Positions 37,522-44,239 of a DNA stretch of 44,239 nt are shown piece by piece. The translations under genes and the position numbers were made by a program. The notes under the pieces are model-generated. The model was not told where the DNA came from, searched no databases, and saw only the letters and a program-made list of their open reading frames with translations. Positions within the stretch are counted from its first letter, which is position 1, and each line of letters begins with the position of its first letter. The stretch is taken from contig NZ_MTAW01000237.1 of NCBI RefSeq assembly GCF_002154725.1, forward strand, positions 1-44,239, given 5' to 3'. Source of the DNA: Nostoc sp. 106C (GTDB lineage: Bacteria; Cyanobacteriota; Cyanobacteriia; Cyanobacteriales; Nostocaceae).

Positions 37522-38090
37522 TGCTATTTGCGCCTGCTAAAACTGAATTTAGCTTTACATTGCGATGGACTGTAGCTACTTTTAGCAGTTTTTTGGTGAG
37601 TTTGCTATTCATTGAAATTGGTGAGAAGCCCGATTTGGGTGTGCTACAAGCTGTGATTGGTGGATTAGCGATCGCTTTGGCTCAAAGTCTCATTCTCAGA
37701 CACACAAGCTTCTATCTCAAGTGGGTGTTGTTCACTGTTTTGGGTTGGACAGCGATCGCAGTTATTGGCGTTGGTGCATTGGGTTGGTTTGTACCTACAA
37801 CTCAGGTGCTGGCTTTCAGAATCCTCTCTGGAGCATTTTATGGCGCAGTTGGCGGTTTTGTAATTGGACTAGCTCAATGGTTAGCAATTTACCAGTCAAT
37901 TCCTTTAGCTTGGCGCTGGATATTCATTAGTGCAGTAAGTTGGGCAATTGCCATGCCGATCGGTTCTGCTATCGGCGTAATTTTACGCCAACTCACACAG
38001 GTATTTTTAGGCGAGGTCATAGGTTTGGCGATCGCCTGGCTGGTAGTTGCAATCCTCACAGGTATTAATGCTTACAAATTACTGAATTAA
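37521..38090 (+). CDS. Multi-pass membrane protein coupled to the GHL10 gene
   Basis: The 189-residue protein has about five hydrophobic helices: WTVATFSSFLVSLLFIEI, LQAVIGGLAIALAQSLIL, WVLFTVLGWTAIAVIGVGAL, SGAFYGAVGGFVIGLAQWLA, and a C-terminal pair ending LTGINAYKLLN. Gly-rich helices containing AQ and a small polar loop suggest a compact channel or sensor, but I recognise no family. The frame is open upstream inside GHL10, but ATG 37521 overlaps the upstream TGA by one base and gives a normal start. Function may relate to the exported GHL10 protein; this is from context only. Confidence 0.72.
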   Translation: MLFAPAKTEFSFTLRWTVATFSSFLVSLLFIEIGEKPDLGVLQAVIGGLAIALAQSLILRHTSFYLKWVLFTVLGWTAIAVIGVGALGWFVPTTQVLAFRILSGAFYGAVGGFVIGLAQWLAIYQSIPLAWRWIFISAVSWAIAMPIGSAIGVILRQLTQVFLGEVIGLAIAWLVVAILTGINAYKLLN

Positions 38091-38294
38091 GTTCATCCAC
38101 TTTCAGTTATTAGATTAGGCATTTCTAAAATATGACGACACATAAGCTAATAATCATTAAAATTGCATCTCCGCGTCTTCCTTTCTCCGCGTCGCCGCGT
38201 CTTTCTGAGGCTAAAGATTCTGCAACTTAAAGGCGGGTTAGCTTACATCAATCTCCGCACCCTTGTGGAGAATTGGTATTATTTCTTCCTTCCC

Positions 38295-38437
38295 CTGCAC
38301 GCCCAATACGGTTCGGTTAAGGGGAAAAGGGAAAAGGGGAAAGGTTTAAATTCACCCTTAACCCTTTTTCCCTTACCCTTTGCCCAAACTACAAGGGAAA
38401 TGAAAAGTGCTTATCCGAACTGTATTGGCTGCACGCC
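38295..38437. mobile_element. MITE-like foldback element with a 9-bp target duplication
   Basis: A 125-base element (38304-38428) has terminal inverted repeats CAATACGGTTCGGTTAAG and (right end, reversed) CAATACAGTTCGGATAAG, differing at two positions. The interior is also self-complementary, AAGGGGAAAAGGG against CCCTTTTTCCCTT. The element is flanked by identical 9-bp direct repeats CTGCACGCC (38295-38303 and 38429-38437), which look like a target-site duplication. It has no coding capacity, so any movement would need a transposase in trans. Confidence 0.75.
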
Positions 38438-38703
38438 TGCTCTCAACACTTGCAGCTAATTGTATTAAGAATTGTCACAGTTCTTGAAGATACTGCTTGA
38501 TTCTATCTAAAATGTGTGCAAAAATCTTAAGGCATTATTAACAATCAATATCAAGTAACTTTGCACTAACCTGCCTATGCATTTTCGGCTTCAAGGCGCA
38601 GGCAGGGTTTGTTAAGCTTACTATTATGCGCTTTCCGAGATTTCTGAAGAGAAATAGCGAAAGACACAAATATCGATAAATAAAGGCTGACAATCCTTTG
38701 CTT

Positions 38704-38753
38704 TAGGCGCTAAGGAGCATTCTTACCACAGTAAAAATAAGAGAGAGCGCCTA
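38704..38753. promoter_or_regulatory. Inverted repeat in the leader of the GAF/kinase-like gene
   Basis: TAGGCGCT (38704-38711) and AGCGCCTA (38746-38753) are perfectly complementary across 34 bases, ending 33 bases before the ATG at 38787. It could be an operator or a 5' UTR hairpin that affects translation. Confidence 0.4.
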
Positions 38754-38786
38754 GATGAGTCAGTAATACCAGACAGGGACTCTCGC

Positions 38787-41036
38787 ATGAATATTAATCA
38801 ATCCGAATCAACTGTAGAGCTGAAACCACTATCACCGCCTTACTTTCTCTTCGGAAAAGATGCGGACAAAACTAGTAGTGAGCAGTTTCTACTTAGCATC
38901 TACGATTCTGGGCAAGCATCTATTTTTGTGGTTGATGTTCTGGAAGATGGGGATTTTCGCTATGTGGCGCTTAACCCTACCCATGAACGATGGGTAGGTA
39001 TGCGCTCAGATGAACTCAAAGGCAAAAGACCGGAAGATATTCTCTCACCAATGGATGCTGTTAGAGTACGGCAGCACTATAGTGATTGTGTGCGCTTTGG
39101 CAAAACCATTTCCTACGAACAATGCTTGCAATTTCAAGGAGTTCCCACTTGGTGGAGTACGACGCTGACACCATTACGGGATGCTAACTCCAAAATTTAC
39201 CGACTGATTGGGACTAGTAGTAATATTACTCCGGCGAAGCAGGTAGAACGAGGTGGGAGGCTTCAAGATCAAAGAGCGCAACTAGTGGAAGCGATCGCCC
39301 AAAAAATTTGCCAATCTCAAGATTTAGAGACAATTCTGCAACAGATAGTCAAAGAAGTGCGGAATATATTAGACAGCGATCGCGTTTTGGTTTACCGCTT
39401 CTTGGCTAATGGCAATGATGCGATCGTTGCAGAAGCAACCATAGCTGCTAGCGGCCCGTTGTTGGATAAAAATATTACCGATCCTTGCTTCAGCAACAAA
39501 AATCGAGAACGCTATAAACGGGGCGGTATTCAAGTTATCGAAGACATTTATGCAGCCGGGTTACATCCTTGCCAAATAGATTTTCTCGCCTCTTTGCAAG
39601 TACGAGCTAATCTAGTTGTGCCAATTCTCTTGCAGCAGGAGTTGTGGGGACTATTGATTGCCCAGCATTGCGGTAAACCCCATCAATGGCAAGACACAGA
39701 AATTGACCTCCTCAAGCACCTAGCAGCCCAAATCACAATTGCAGCCCAGCAAGCAGAACTTCAGCAGCAGGTACAACAGATCAAAGCTGAGATGGAGTTG
39801 CAAAGTCAGCAATATACAGCCCAGTTGCAAAAGCTTCAGGAATTTCAAGCAATAGGGCGACGTATTACTGAAAAAATCCGCGATAATTTTGACACAAATC
39901 AGGTACTAGAAGCAGTTATTCCAGAATTGGCGCAGTTACTCAAAAGCGATCGCTGCCACATTGAACTATATGATAGTGACTGCACTCTAGCAACCATTGT
40001 CTATGAGTACAGTAATAGCTCACCTTTATGTCAAGGATTAACTAAACGAGTTGCAGACTTCCCCGAAGTTTATCAACGATTGTTGCAAAAACAACCTCTG
40101 CATTCTGTAGAAATTATGCAGGGATGGCAACCAGAATTACGAGTAATCACCCAGATAGCTTATCCAATTTTCGATGACCAAGGAGTGATTGGGAATCTTT
40201 GGCTGATCCGCGCTAGACAACAGCCCTTTGATGAATTAGAAAATGGACTGGTGCAGCAGATAGCAGATGAATGTGCGATCGCGATTCGCAGATCTAAGCT
40301 GCATGAAACTATCCAAACCCAAGTTAAAGAGTTAGAAACAATCGAACGCCTCAAGAGCGAATTTCTCCGCGCCTTAGCTCAAGAACTGCGCACACCAATC
40401 ACCAGCATCAGCCTTGCAGCCCAAACTCTCGAAAGTGCGATCGCAATAGAGAGACTATCGGATAAAGACATAGTGCCGCAGCTATTGCAGATTCTCCATA
40501 GCGAGTGTGGACGAGGTAATAACTTAATTAACGACTTGCTGACACTCACACATCAGGACGATCTACTCGATCCTCAAACTTTAATCGCCATTGACTTAGA
40601 AACCTGGCTAGTTCCGATTGTCGAGTCTTTTCGCGAAGTTACTGCTTGCCAGAGACAGCAGTTAAAACTGGAAATTGAGACTGCACTACCACCTTTAGAA
40701 ACAGATATTACAGAGTTAGAGCGAATCGTCACTGAACTTTTGAGCCATGTCTGCAAATACACACCTGCGGGTGAAACAATTACAGTATCAGCGCAATTGA
40801 TAGCAGATATGGTGCAGATTTGTTTTCACAATTCGGGATTAGAAATACCTGCCCAGCAACAAGCAAGAATTTTCGAGCCGTTTTATCACCTCGCCAAAAA
40901 CGATCCTTGGAAACATAGCGGGACTGGACTGGAACTAGCATTAGTGCAGAAAATGGTCAGACATTTAGGTGGTTCAATTCAAGTAGAAAGTGTAGCAGGG
41001 CAAACTACCTTTATCGTTAAATTTCCCAGAGTCTAA
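38787..41036 (+). CDS. PAS-GAF-GAF histidine-kinase-like protein with degenerate catalytic residues
   Basis: This is a 749-residue soluble signalling protein. Residues 30-155 form a PAS domain, about 165-320 a first GAF domain, about 350-510 a second GAF domain, and 515-749 an HK-like dimerisation plus ATPase-like region. The first GAF has cyanobacteriochrome-like sequence: a DPCF motif with Cys234 and a second Cys262 in LHPCQIDFL, then VRANLVVPILLQQELWGLLI. The kinase part has lost key residues. The H-box reads AQELRTP with Gln532 in place of His, the N-box has His654 instead of Asn (LLSHVCKYTP), G1 reads NSGLEI (Asn682 for Asp), and G2 reads GTGLELA. It is thus probably a pseudokinase, perhaps a light or ligand scaffold. 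The reading frame is intact. Confidence 0.85.
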   Translation: MNINQSESTVELKPLSPPYFLFGKDADKTSSEQFLLSIYDSGQASIFVVDVLEDGDFRYVALNPTHERWVGMRSDELKGKRPEDILSPMDAVRVRQHYSDCVRFGKTISYEQCLQFQGVPTWWSTTLTPLRDANSKIYRLIGTSSNITPAKQVERGGRLQDQRAQLVEAIAQKICQSQDLETILQQIVKEVRNILDSDRVLVYRFLANGNDAIVAEATIAASGPLLDKNITDPCFSNKNRERYKRGGIQVIEDIYAAGLHPCQIDFLASLQVRANLVVPILLQQELWGLLIAQHCGKPHQWQDTEIDLLKHLAAQITIAAQQAELQQQVQQIKAEMELQSQQYTAQLQKLQEFQAIGRRITEKIRDNFDTNQVLEAVIPELAQLLKSDRCHIELYDSDCTLATIVYEYSNSSPLCQGLTKRVADFPEVYQRLLQKQPLHSVEIMQGWQPELRVITQIAYPIFDDQGVIGNLWLIRARQQPFDELENGLVQQIADECAIAIRRSKLHETIQTQVKELETIERLKSEFLRALAQELRTPITSISLAAQTLESAIAIERLSDKDIVPQLLQILHSECGRGNNLINDLLTLTHQDDLLDPQTLIAIDLETWLVPIVESFREVTACQRQQLKLEIETALPPLETDITELERIVTELLSHVCKYTPAGETITVSAQLIADMVQICFHNSGLEIPAQQQARIFEPFYHLAKNDPWKHSGTGLELALVQKMVRHLGGSIQVESVAGQTTFIVKFPRV

Positions 41037-41080
41037 AATATTTCTCTAACTCTGAACTAGTAAAGCTGCCAGCAATTTGT

Positions 41081-41086
41081 TATAAT
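41081..41086 (+). promoter_or_regulatory. -10 element of the tRNA-Lys gene
   Basis: A perfect TATAAT ends 12 bases before the tRNA, so transcription would start a few bases before the mature 5' end. No good -35 is seen at normal spacing. Confidence 0.55.
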
Positions 41087-41098
41087 CACTCTTCGTAT

Positions 41099-41170
41099 GG
41101 GTGACTAGCTCAACGGTAGAGCATCGGACTCTTAATCCGCTGGTTCTGAGTTCGAATCTCAGGTCACCCA
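41099..41170 (+). tRNA. tRNA-Lys (anticodon CTT)
   Basis: A full cloverleaf can be drawn. The acceptor stem is GGGTGAC/GTCACCC, the D stem GCTC/GAGC with a short loop, the anticodon stem TCGGA/TCCGC around CTCTTAA (anticodon CTT, reading AAG), and the T stem CTGAG/CTCAG with loop TTCGAAT. The discriminator base is A. The CCA end is not encoded. The outermost anticodon-stem pair is a T-C mismatch; the other stems are perfect. Confidence 0.95.
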
Positions 41171-41310
41171 CCTCCTGAGAATTATTCAACTACTGAAAAT
41201 AGCGATCGCTTCGCCAACACCTTCAGTGAACGCATTACCAACGCAGAAGGCGATCGCATAATTCATCACATTCTGCAAATTCACAAGCTGTAGTCACTCA
41301 AATCACGACG

Positions 41311-41499
41311 TTCATAACCAAGGAGATCTCCTTCATAACCAACGGCATCTCCTTCACAACCAAGGAGATCTCCTTCATAACCAACGGCATCTCCTTCATA
41401 ACCAACGAGATCTCCTTCACAACCAACGGCATCTCCTTCATAACCAATGGGATCTCGTTTATAACCAACGAGATCTCCTTCATAACTAATACCATTTCA
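41311..41499. repeat. 21-bp tandem repeat array (nine units)
   Basis: Eight clear 21-base units of the type TTCATAACCAACGAGATCTCC run from 41311 to 41478, plus a degenerate ninth to 41499. The middle varies, with GGAGATCTCC and CGGCATCTCC alternating, which gives a higher-order 42-base period at the left end. Read on the minus strand the array is open and encodes heptapeptides such as KEISLVM and KEMPLVM, starting from a TTG at 41516. I treat it as a minisatellite rather than a gene. Confidence 0.9.
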
Positions 41500-41520
41500 C
41501 GAAATTGTTGATACAAATTA

Positions 41521-41685
41521 CTCCCCCAGCTTCCCCCAGCCTCCCCAGCTCCCCCAGCCTGCCCATGTGCATCAATCTTAAAGTCAAACGGTATTACTCA
41601 CCAAGCAGGCGGCTCATATTACACTGATGTTTGAGATGCGCTCACTCCTTTCCCTCTTTTCCCTTTCCCCTTTCCCCCTTTCCCC
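41521..41685. other. C-rich low-complexity stretch
   Basis: CTCCCCCAGCTTCCCCCAGC-type and TTCCCCTTTCCCCC-type tracts lie between the repeat array and the end of the AAA-WD40 gene. Such tracts are common between Nostocales genes. No gene is visible. Confidence 0.5.
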
Positions 41686-44067
41686 TCACCTCTCCACCCC
41701 ATCACACACCCTCTCCCCCTTCCCATTCGGGTTATTCTGCAAATAATCCCGCGCCCAAGCGCAACCTTTCACCATTAAGTCATCCAAATTCAGATTCCAC
41801 AACTTCACCGTGTTGTCATCACTGGCAGACGCAATGGTTTTGCCGTCGGGGCTGAATACCACGCCCCAGACCCAACTGCTATGGCCTTTGAGGGTTTGCA
41901 ACTCCTGCCCAGAGAGATTCCACAACTTCACCATGTTGTCAACACTGGCTGTGGCAATGGTTTTGCCGTCGGGGCTGAATGCCACATTATAGACCAAACT
42001 GCTATGGCCTTTAAGGGTTAGCAGCTCCTGCCCTTGGAAATTCCACAACTTCACCGTTTTGTCTCCACTAGCAGAGGCAATAGTTTTGCCGTTGGGGCTG
42101 AATGCCACGCTATAGACATCACTATTATGACCCTTGAGGGTTAGCAACTCCTGCCCAGAGAGATTCCACAACTTCACCGTGTGGTCGTTACTAGCAGAGG
42201 CAATGGTTTTGCCATCTGGGCTGAATGCCACACTTTGGACTGGACTTATATGCCCTTCTAATCGGTTACTTTCCCTTACACCATAAATAATCTGCTGGAG
42301 AGTAGCTACTGCCAAAACTTGAGTATCTGGCTCTACATTTTTATCTGCTTTTTTAAGTCGCTTTCCTAATTTCAAGCCTGCTACTAAAGCATCAAGCTCT
42401 AAATTTGATGCCAGCAGGTTTTGTGATTTAAGACTCTCGGCAAGAATTTCAGCATTGACACGGCGTTTCTCAGCAGTTGTTTTGGCGGCGATTGCTTGCT
42501 GAGTTTGCGCCTGGGCAATGTTTCGCTGCTTGTTGGCTTCTCGCAAATTTTGCTCTGCTTGCTTTTTACGGTGTTCAGCTACCTGACGTTGTTCGGTTTC
42601 GGCATTTTTAGCCGCTTTGGCATTATTGAGAGCAACTGTTAAGTCTGCTCCACGTTGTTCGGCTAGCTGTTGTGCAGACTTTGCTTGCGCCTCTCCTTTT
42701 TCAGCCCTTTGCTGCATCTTTTGAGCAACGTGTTTTTGCTTGTCTGCTTCCTGGCGTTGCTGTTCTGCTCTTTGCTGCTGCTGTCGAGCAATTTCCGTTT
42801 GATGTTTTGCCTCATTGCGTTGAATTTCTGCTTCTAGGCGCTGTTGTTCTTCTCTATTGCGGGCATCTTGGGCAATTAAACGTTGCCCATTCACATACAC
42901 AGCCACTCCCGTCATTAAGCCCGAAAATATTACCAGCCCCACCACATAAGGCAGCGCAGGTTTCAGCTGCTCCCACCTATCCCGCAAGTTAAACGGCAAA
43001 TGTTGATTCAACCACTTCTGGTCAAATACTTGCCGATAAATTTGATTTCTCACCTTTAAAACATTCTGCTCACGCCGCACCACCCCCGACAACTTCAGGT
43101 GAGATTTAACTATTGACTGTTCCTCATCCACAACCGGATGCTTACCTAAACGAATCGCGCGGTATGTAGTTAAAACCTCGGGGTCAGGTGAGCGTTTAGT
43201 CAACATATCCCGCACAAACTGCAAGTTATTATCTTGCTCGCTCATTGCACCCAAGAAAGTATTACTCACCATGCGGTCAACATCGGCTTTTGACCAACTG
43301 CTTTTACCTTGCTCAGTTATGGCACGGCAAAGGCGCTGCGTTAAATAAGGATGTCCCTCTGTCCAATTCAGCACCCACTTGAGCAACTGTTGTGCTTCAT
43401 CTGTTATCAGTTTCAATCCCTCAGCCAGGGGTAAAGCTTCCTCAAAGGTAAAATCAGTCAAATCCACACGCTGTCCAATATTAAATGGTGTGCGCTTGGC
43501 ATCGCGGATTAAATCTCCCGGAGTTGCTACCCCCATCAACACCAAAGAAAGACGCTGAAACTCAGGATTAGTCGCACGGGCAACGTAGAGATAACGAATC
43601 GCTGTATAAAAATCATCGGTAAAATCTAAGCTGAGGGTGGAATCAATTTCATCGACAAAAATCACCACTCGTTCTTCGATCTCAGCCAGTAACACCTGCT
43701 GAAAAAACAGCGTCAGCCGTTGCGAAACTCCTAAATGTTCGTGTTCTTGCCACCAACTCACCACATCGGTAACAAACATGAGTTGGTCATCCAGCTTCAC
43801 CAAAAAGCCAAAGTACCATTGTTCTGCTGTAACCTTCGCCCCCAATTCCTGAAGGTCAACAATTACCGTCTGTATTCCCTCATCTGCCAGTGTTTGCGCC
43901 GTGCGTACCATCAAACTCGACTTGCCCATCTGGCGCGGCGTGAGGACATAGGCGAAAGTCGCATCCCTGCATAACTTCAATAATTCCTCATCAGCTTGGC
44001 GGGGAATATAAATCCCACCACCAGCCTGTACCTTCCCGCCGACTGTGTAAATGGTTGGGTTAGACAT
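41686..44067 (-). CDS. AAA-like ATPase with membrane segment, coiled coil and WD40 repeats
   Basis: The 793-residue protein begins with an AAA-like domain (AAA_35 type). It has GGGIYIPRQAD, the P-loop YVLTPRQMGKSSLMVR (near 46) and Walker B VVIFVDEID (near 134), followed by a C-terminal helical subdomain (WTEGHPYLTQRLCRAI). One membrane helix (PYVVGLVIFSGLMTGVAVYV, about 372-392) leads to a long Gln/Glu/Ala-rich coiled coil (395-560). Four WD40 repeats of 41 residues (core VAFSPDGKTIASAS, VKLWNL) follow, with a tail DYLQNNPNGKGE. This is a STAND-like signalling architecture; its trigger and output are unknown. ATG 44067 is the start; a GTG six codons earlier is possible. Confidence 0.85.
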   Translation of the reverse strand: MSNPTIYTVGGKVQAGGGIYIPRQADEELLKLCRDATFAYVLTPRQMGKSSLMVRTAQTLADEGIQTVIVDLQELGAKVTAEQWYFGFLVKLDDQLMFVTDVVSWWQEHEHLGVSQRLTLFFQQVLLAEIEERVVIFVDEIDSTLSLDFTDDFYTAIRYLYVARATNPEFQRLSLVLMGVATPGDLIRDAKRTPFNIGQRVDLTDFTFEEALPLAEGLKLITDEAQQLLKWVLNWTEGHPYLTQRLCRAITEQGKSSWSKADVDRMVSNTFLGAMSEQDNNLQFVRDMLTKRSPDPEVLTTYRAIRLGKHPVVDEEQSIVKSHLKLSGVVRREQNVLKVRNQIYRQVFDQKWLNQHLPFNLRDRWEQLKPALPYVVGLVIFSGLMTGVAVYVNGQRLIAQDARNREEQQRLEAEIQRNEAKHQTEIARQQQQRAEQQRQEADKQKHVAQKMQQRAEKGEAQAKSAQQLAEQRGADLTVALNNAKAAKNAETEQRQVAEHRKKQAEQNLREANKQRNIAQAQTQQAIAAKTTAEKRRVNAEILAESLKSQNLLASNLELDALVAGLKLGKRLKKADKNVEPDTQVLAVATLQQIIYGVRESNRLEGHISPVQSVAFSPDGKTIASASNDHTVKLWNLSGQELLTLKGHNSDVYSVAFSPNGKTIASASGDKTVKLWNFQGQELLTLKGHSSLVYNVAFSPDGKTIATASVDNMVKLWNLSGQELQTLKGHSSWVWGVVFSPDGKTIASASDDNTVKLWNLNLDDLMVKGCAWARDYLQNNPNGKGERVCDGVER

Positions 44068-44109
44068 GATTAGATTAATCCCCACACGAAACCTGATATC
44101 AGTAGTAGC

Positions 44110-44176
44110 GTGTGTTATGCCGTAGGCTAACGCACCGTCCGAAATTTTCGGTGCGTTACACTTTGTGAGAACACAC
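44110..44176. repeat. Foldback repeat element
   Basis: An inner perfect 10-bp stem, TAACGCACCG (44128-44137) and CGGTGCGTTA (44149-44158), is enclosed by an outer stem GTGTGTT (44110-44116) and AACACAC (44170-44176). The sequence CGTAGGCTAACGCACC is of the kind found dispersed in Nostocales. It lies upstream of the AAA-WD40 gene. No target duplication was seen. Confidence 0.6.
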
Positions 44177-44239
44177 CCGTTGCTCAGATCCCCGACTTCT
44201 TGAACTCGACTTTAGCCAATCAAAAAGAGGAGGCGAGCA

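Larger units (their letters stand above)
38091..38786. other. Repeat-rich intergenic region
   Basis: About 700 bases. It starts with a CTCCGCGTC/GCCGCGTCTTTC dispersed repeat (38169-38210), then the small foldback element at 38295-38437. An imperfect hairpin CCTGCCTATGC (38570-38580)/GCGCAGGCAGG (38596-38606) and the inverted repeat at 38704-38753 follow. A 98-codon frame at 38163-38459 merely crosses these repeats and is not called. Confidence 0.5.

Noticed and set aside
38163-38459. 98-codon frame crossing the foldback element
   Set aside because: It consists of a dispersed repeat and the MITE-like element, and has no coding signature.
41099-41170. tRNA-Lys as an integration site of a mobile island
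   Set aside because: No copy of the tRNA 3' end and no integrase gene was seen in the downstream 3 kb.
41311-41499. The 21-bp array as a CRISPR
   Set aside because: Units are contiguous without spacers, are too short, and no cas gene is near.
41298-41516. 72-codon minus-strand frame of heptapeptide repeats as a gene
   Set aside because: A TTG start without a ribosome binding site and a purely repetitive sequence; kept as a repeat and flagged as a finding.

Overview
The window looks like chromosomal DNA of a filamentous, heterocyst-type cyanobacterium (Nostocales: Nostoc, Anabaena or a close relative). The evidence is a high-light-inducible (Hlip) gene, a group 1 sigma factor of the cyanobacterial SigA type, cyanobacterial families of unknown function (DUF3611, DUF3155), a CCB2/CCB4-type cytochrome b6 assembly factor, many GCGATCGC (HIP1) octamers, heptamer short tandem repeats, and signalling genes with PAS, GAF, GGDEF/EAL, WG-repeat kinase, NACHT and WD40 domains. 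The species cannot be fixed from the sequence alone.

Layout. 1-6 kb is housekeeping: aat, a small unknown gene, rpsN, the overlapping pair rseP-nth, serS and a DUF3611 membrane protein. 6-9.8 kb has a PadR/Pex-like regulator behind a dyad-rich leader, the CCB2/CCB4-like gene, DUF3155 and a complete GAF-type histidine kinase. 9.8-12.1 kb has two tandem exported paralogues, one with three SLH domains and one without. 12.7-15.7 kb has a NACHT NTPase of the bacterial conflict type, with a strictly alternating Leu/Arg repeat insert, divergent from a tiny membrane protein. 16.4-19.5 kb is sbcC. 20.5-22.4 kb is a PAS-GGDEF-EAL protein. 22.8-24.5 kb holds the Hlip gene with a light-response promoter, convergent with sigA. 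A 1.8 kb gene-free gap then leads to gyrB, divergent from miaA.

29.5-34.2 kb is a signalling cluster: a heme-c sensor/nucleotide cyclase/PilZ fusion, a Uma2 protein, a WG-repeat Ser/Thr kinase and a decayed Uma2 tail. 34.3-38.1 kb has glcD and a coupled pair (GHL10 glycosidase-like protein plus a membrane protein). 38.3 kb has a small foldback element with a 9-bp target duplication. 38.8-41.0 kb is a GAF-rich histidine-kinase-like protein whose catalytic residues are replaced. 41.1 kb is tRNA-Lys(CTT), then a 21-bp tandem repeat and an AAA-like/WD40 protein.

How it fits together. Much of the window is sensing and signal transduction (c-di-GMP turnover, cNMP synthesis, phosphorelay, Ser/Thr kinase) set among essential genes. 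Two proteins (the NACHT NTPase and the AAA-WD40 protein) have STAND-like conflict or signalling architectures. The items most worth following are the NACHT/small-membrane-protein pair, the degenerate histidine kinase, the heme-c cyclase-PilZ fusion, the chained mini-ORFs in the heptamer array before miaA, and the small mobile element.
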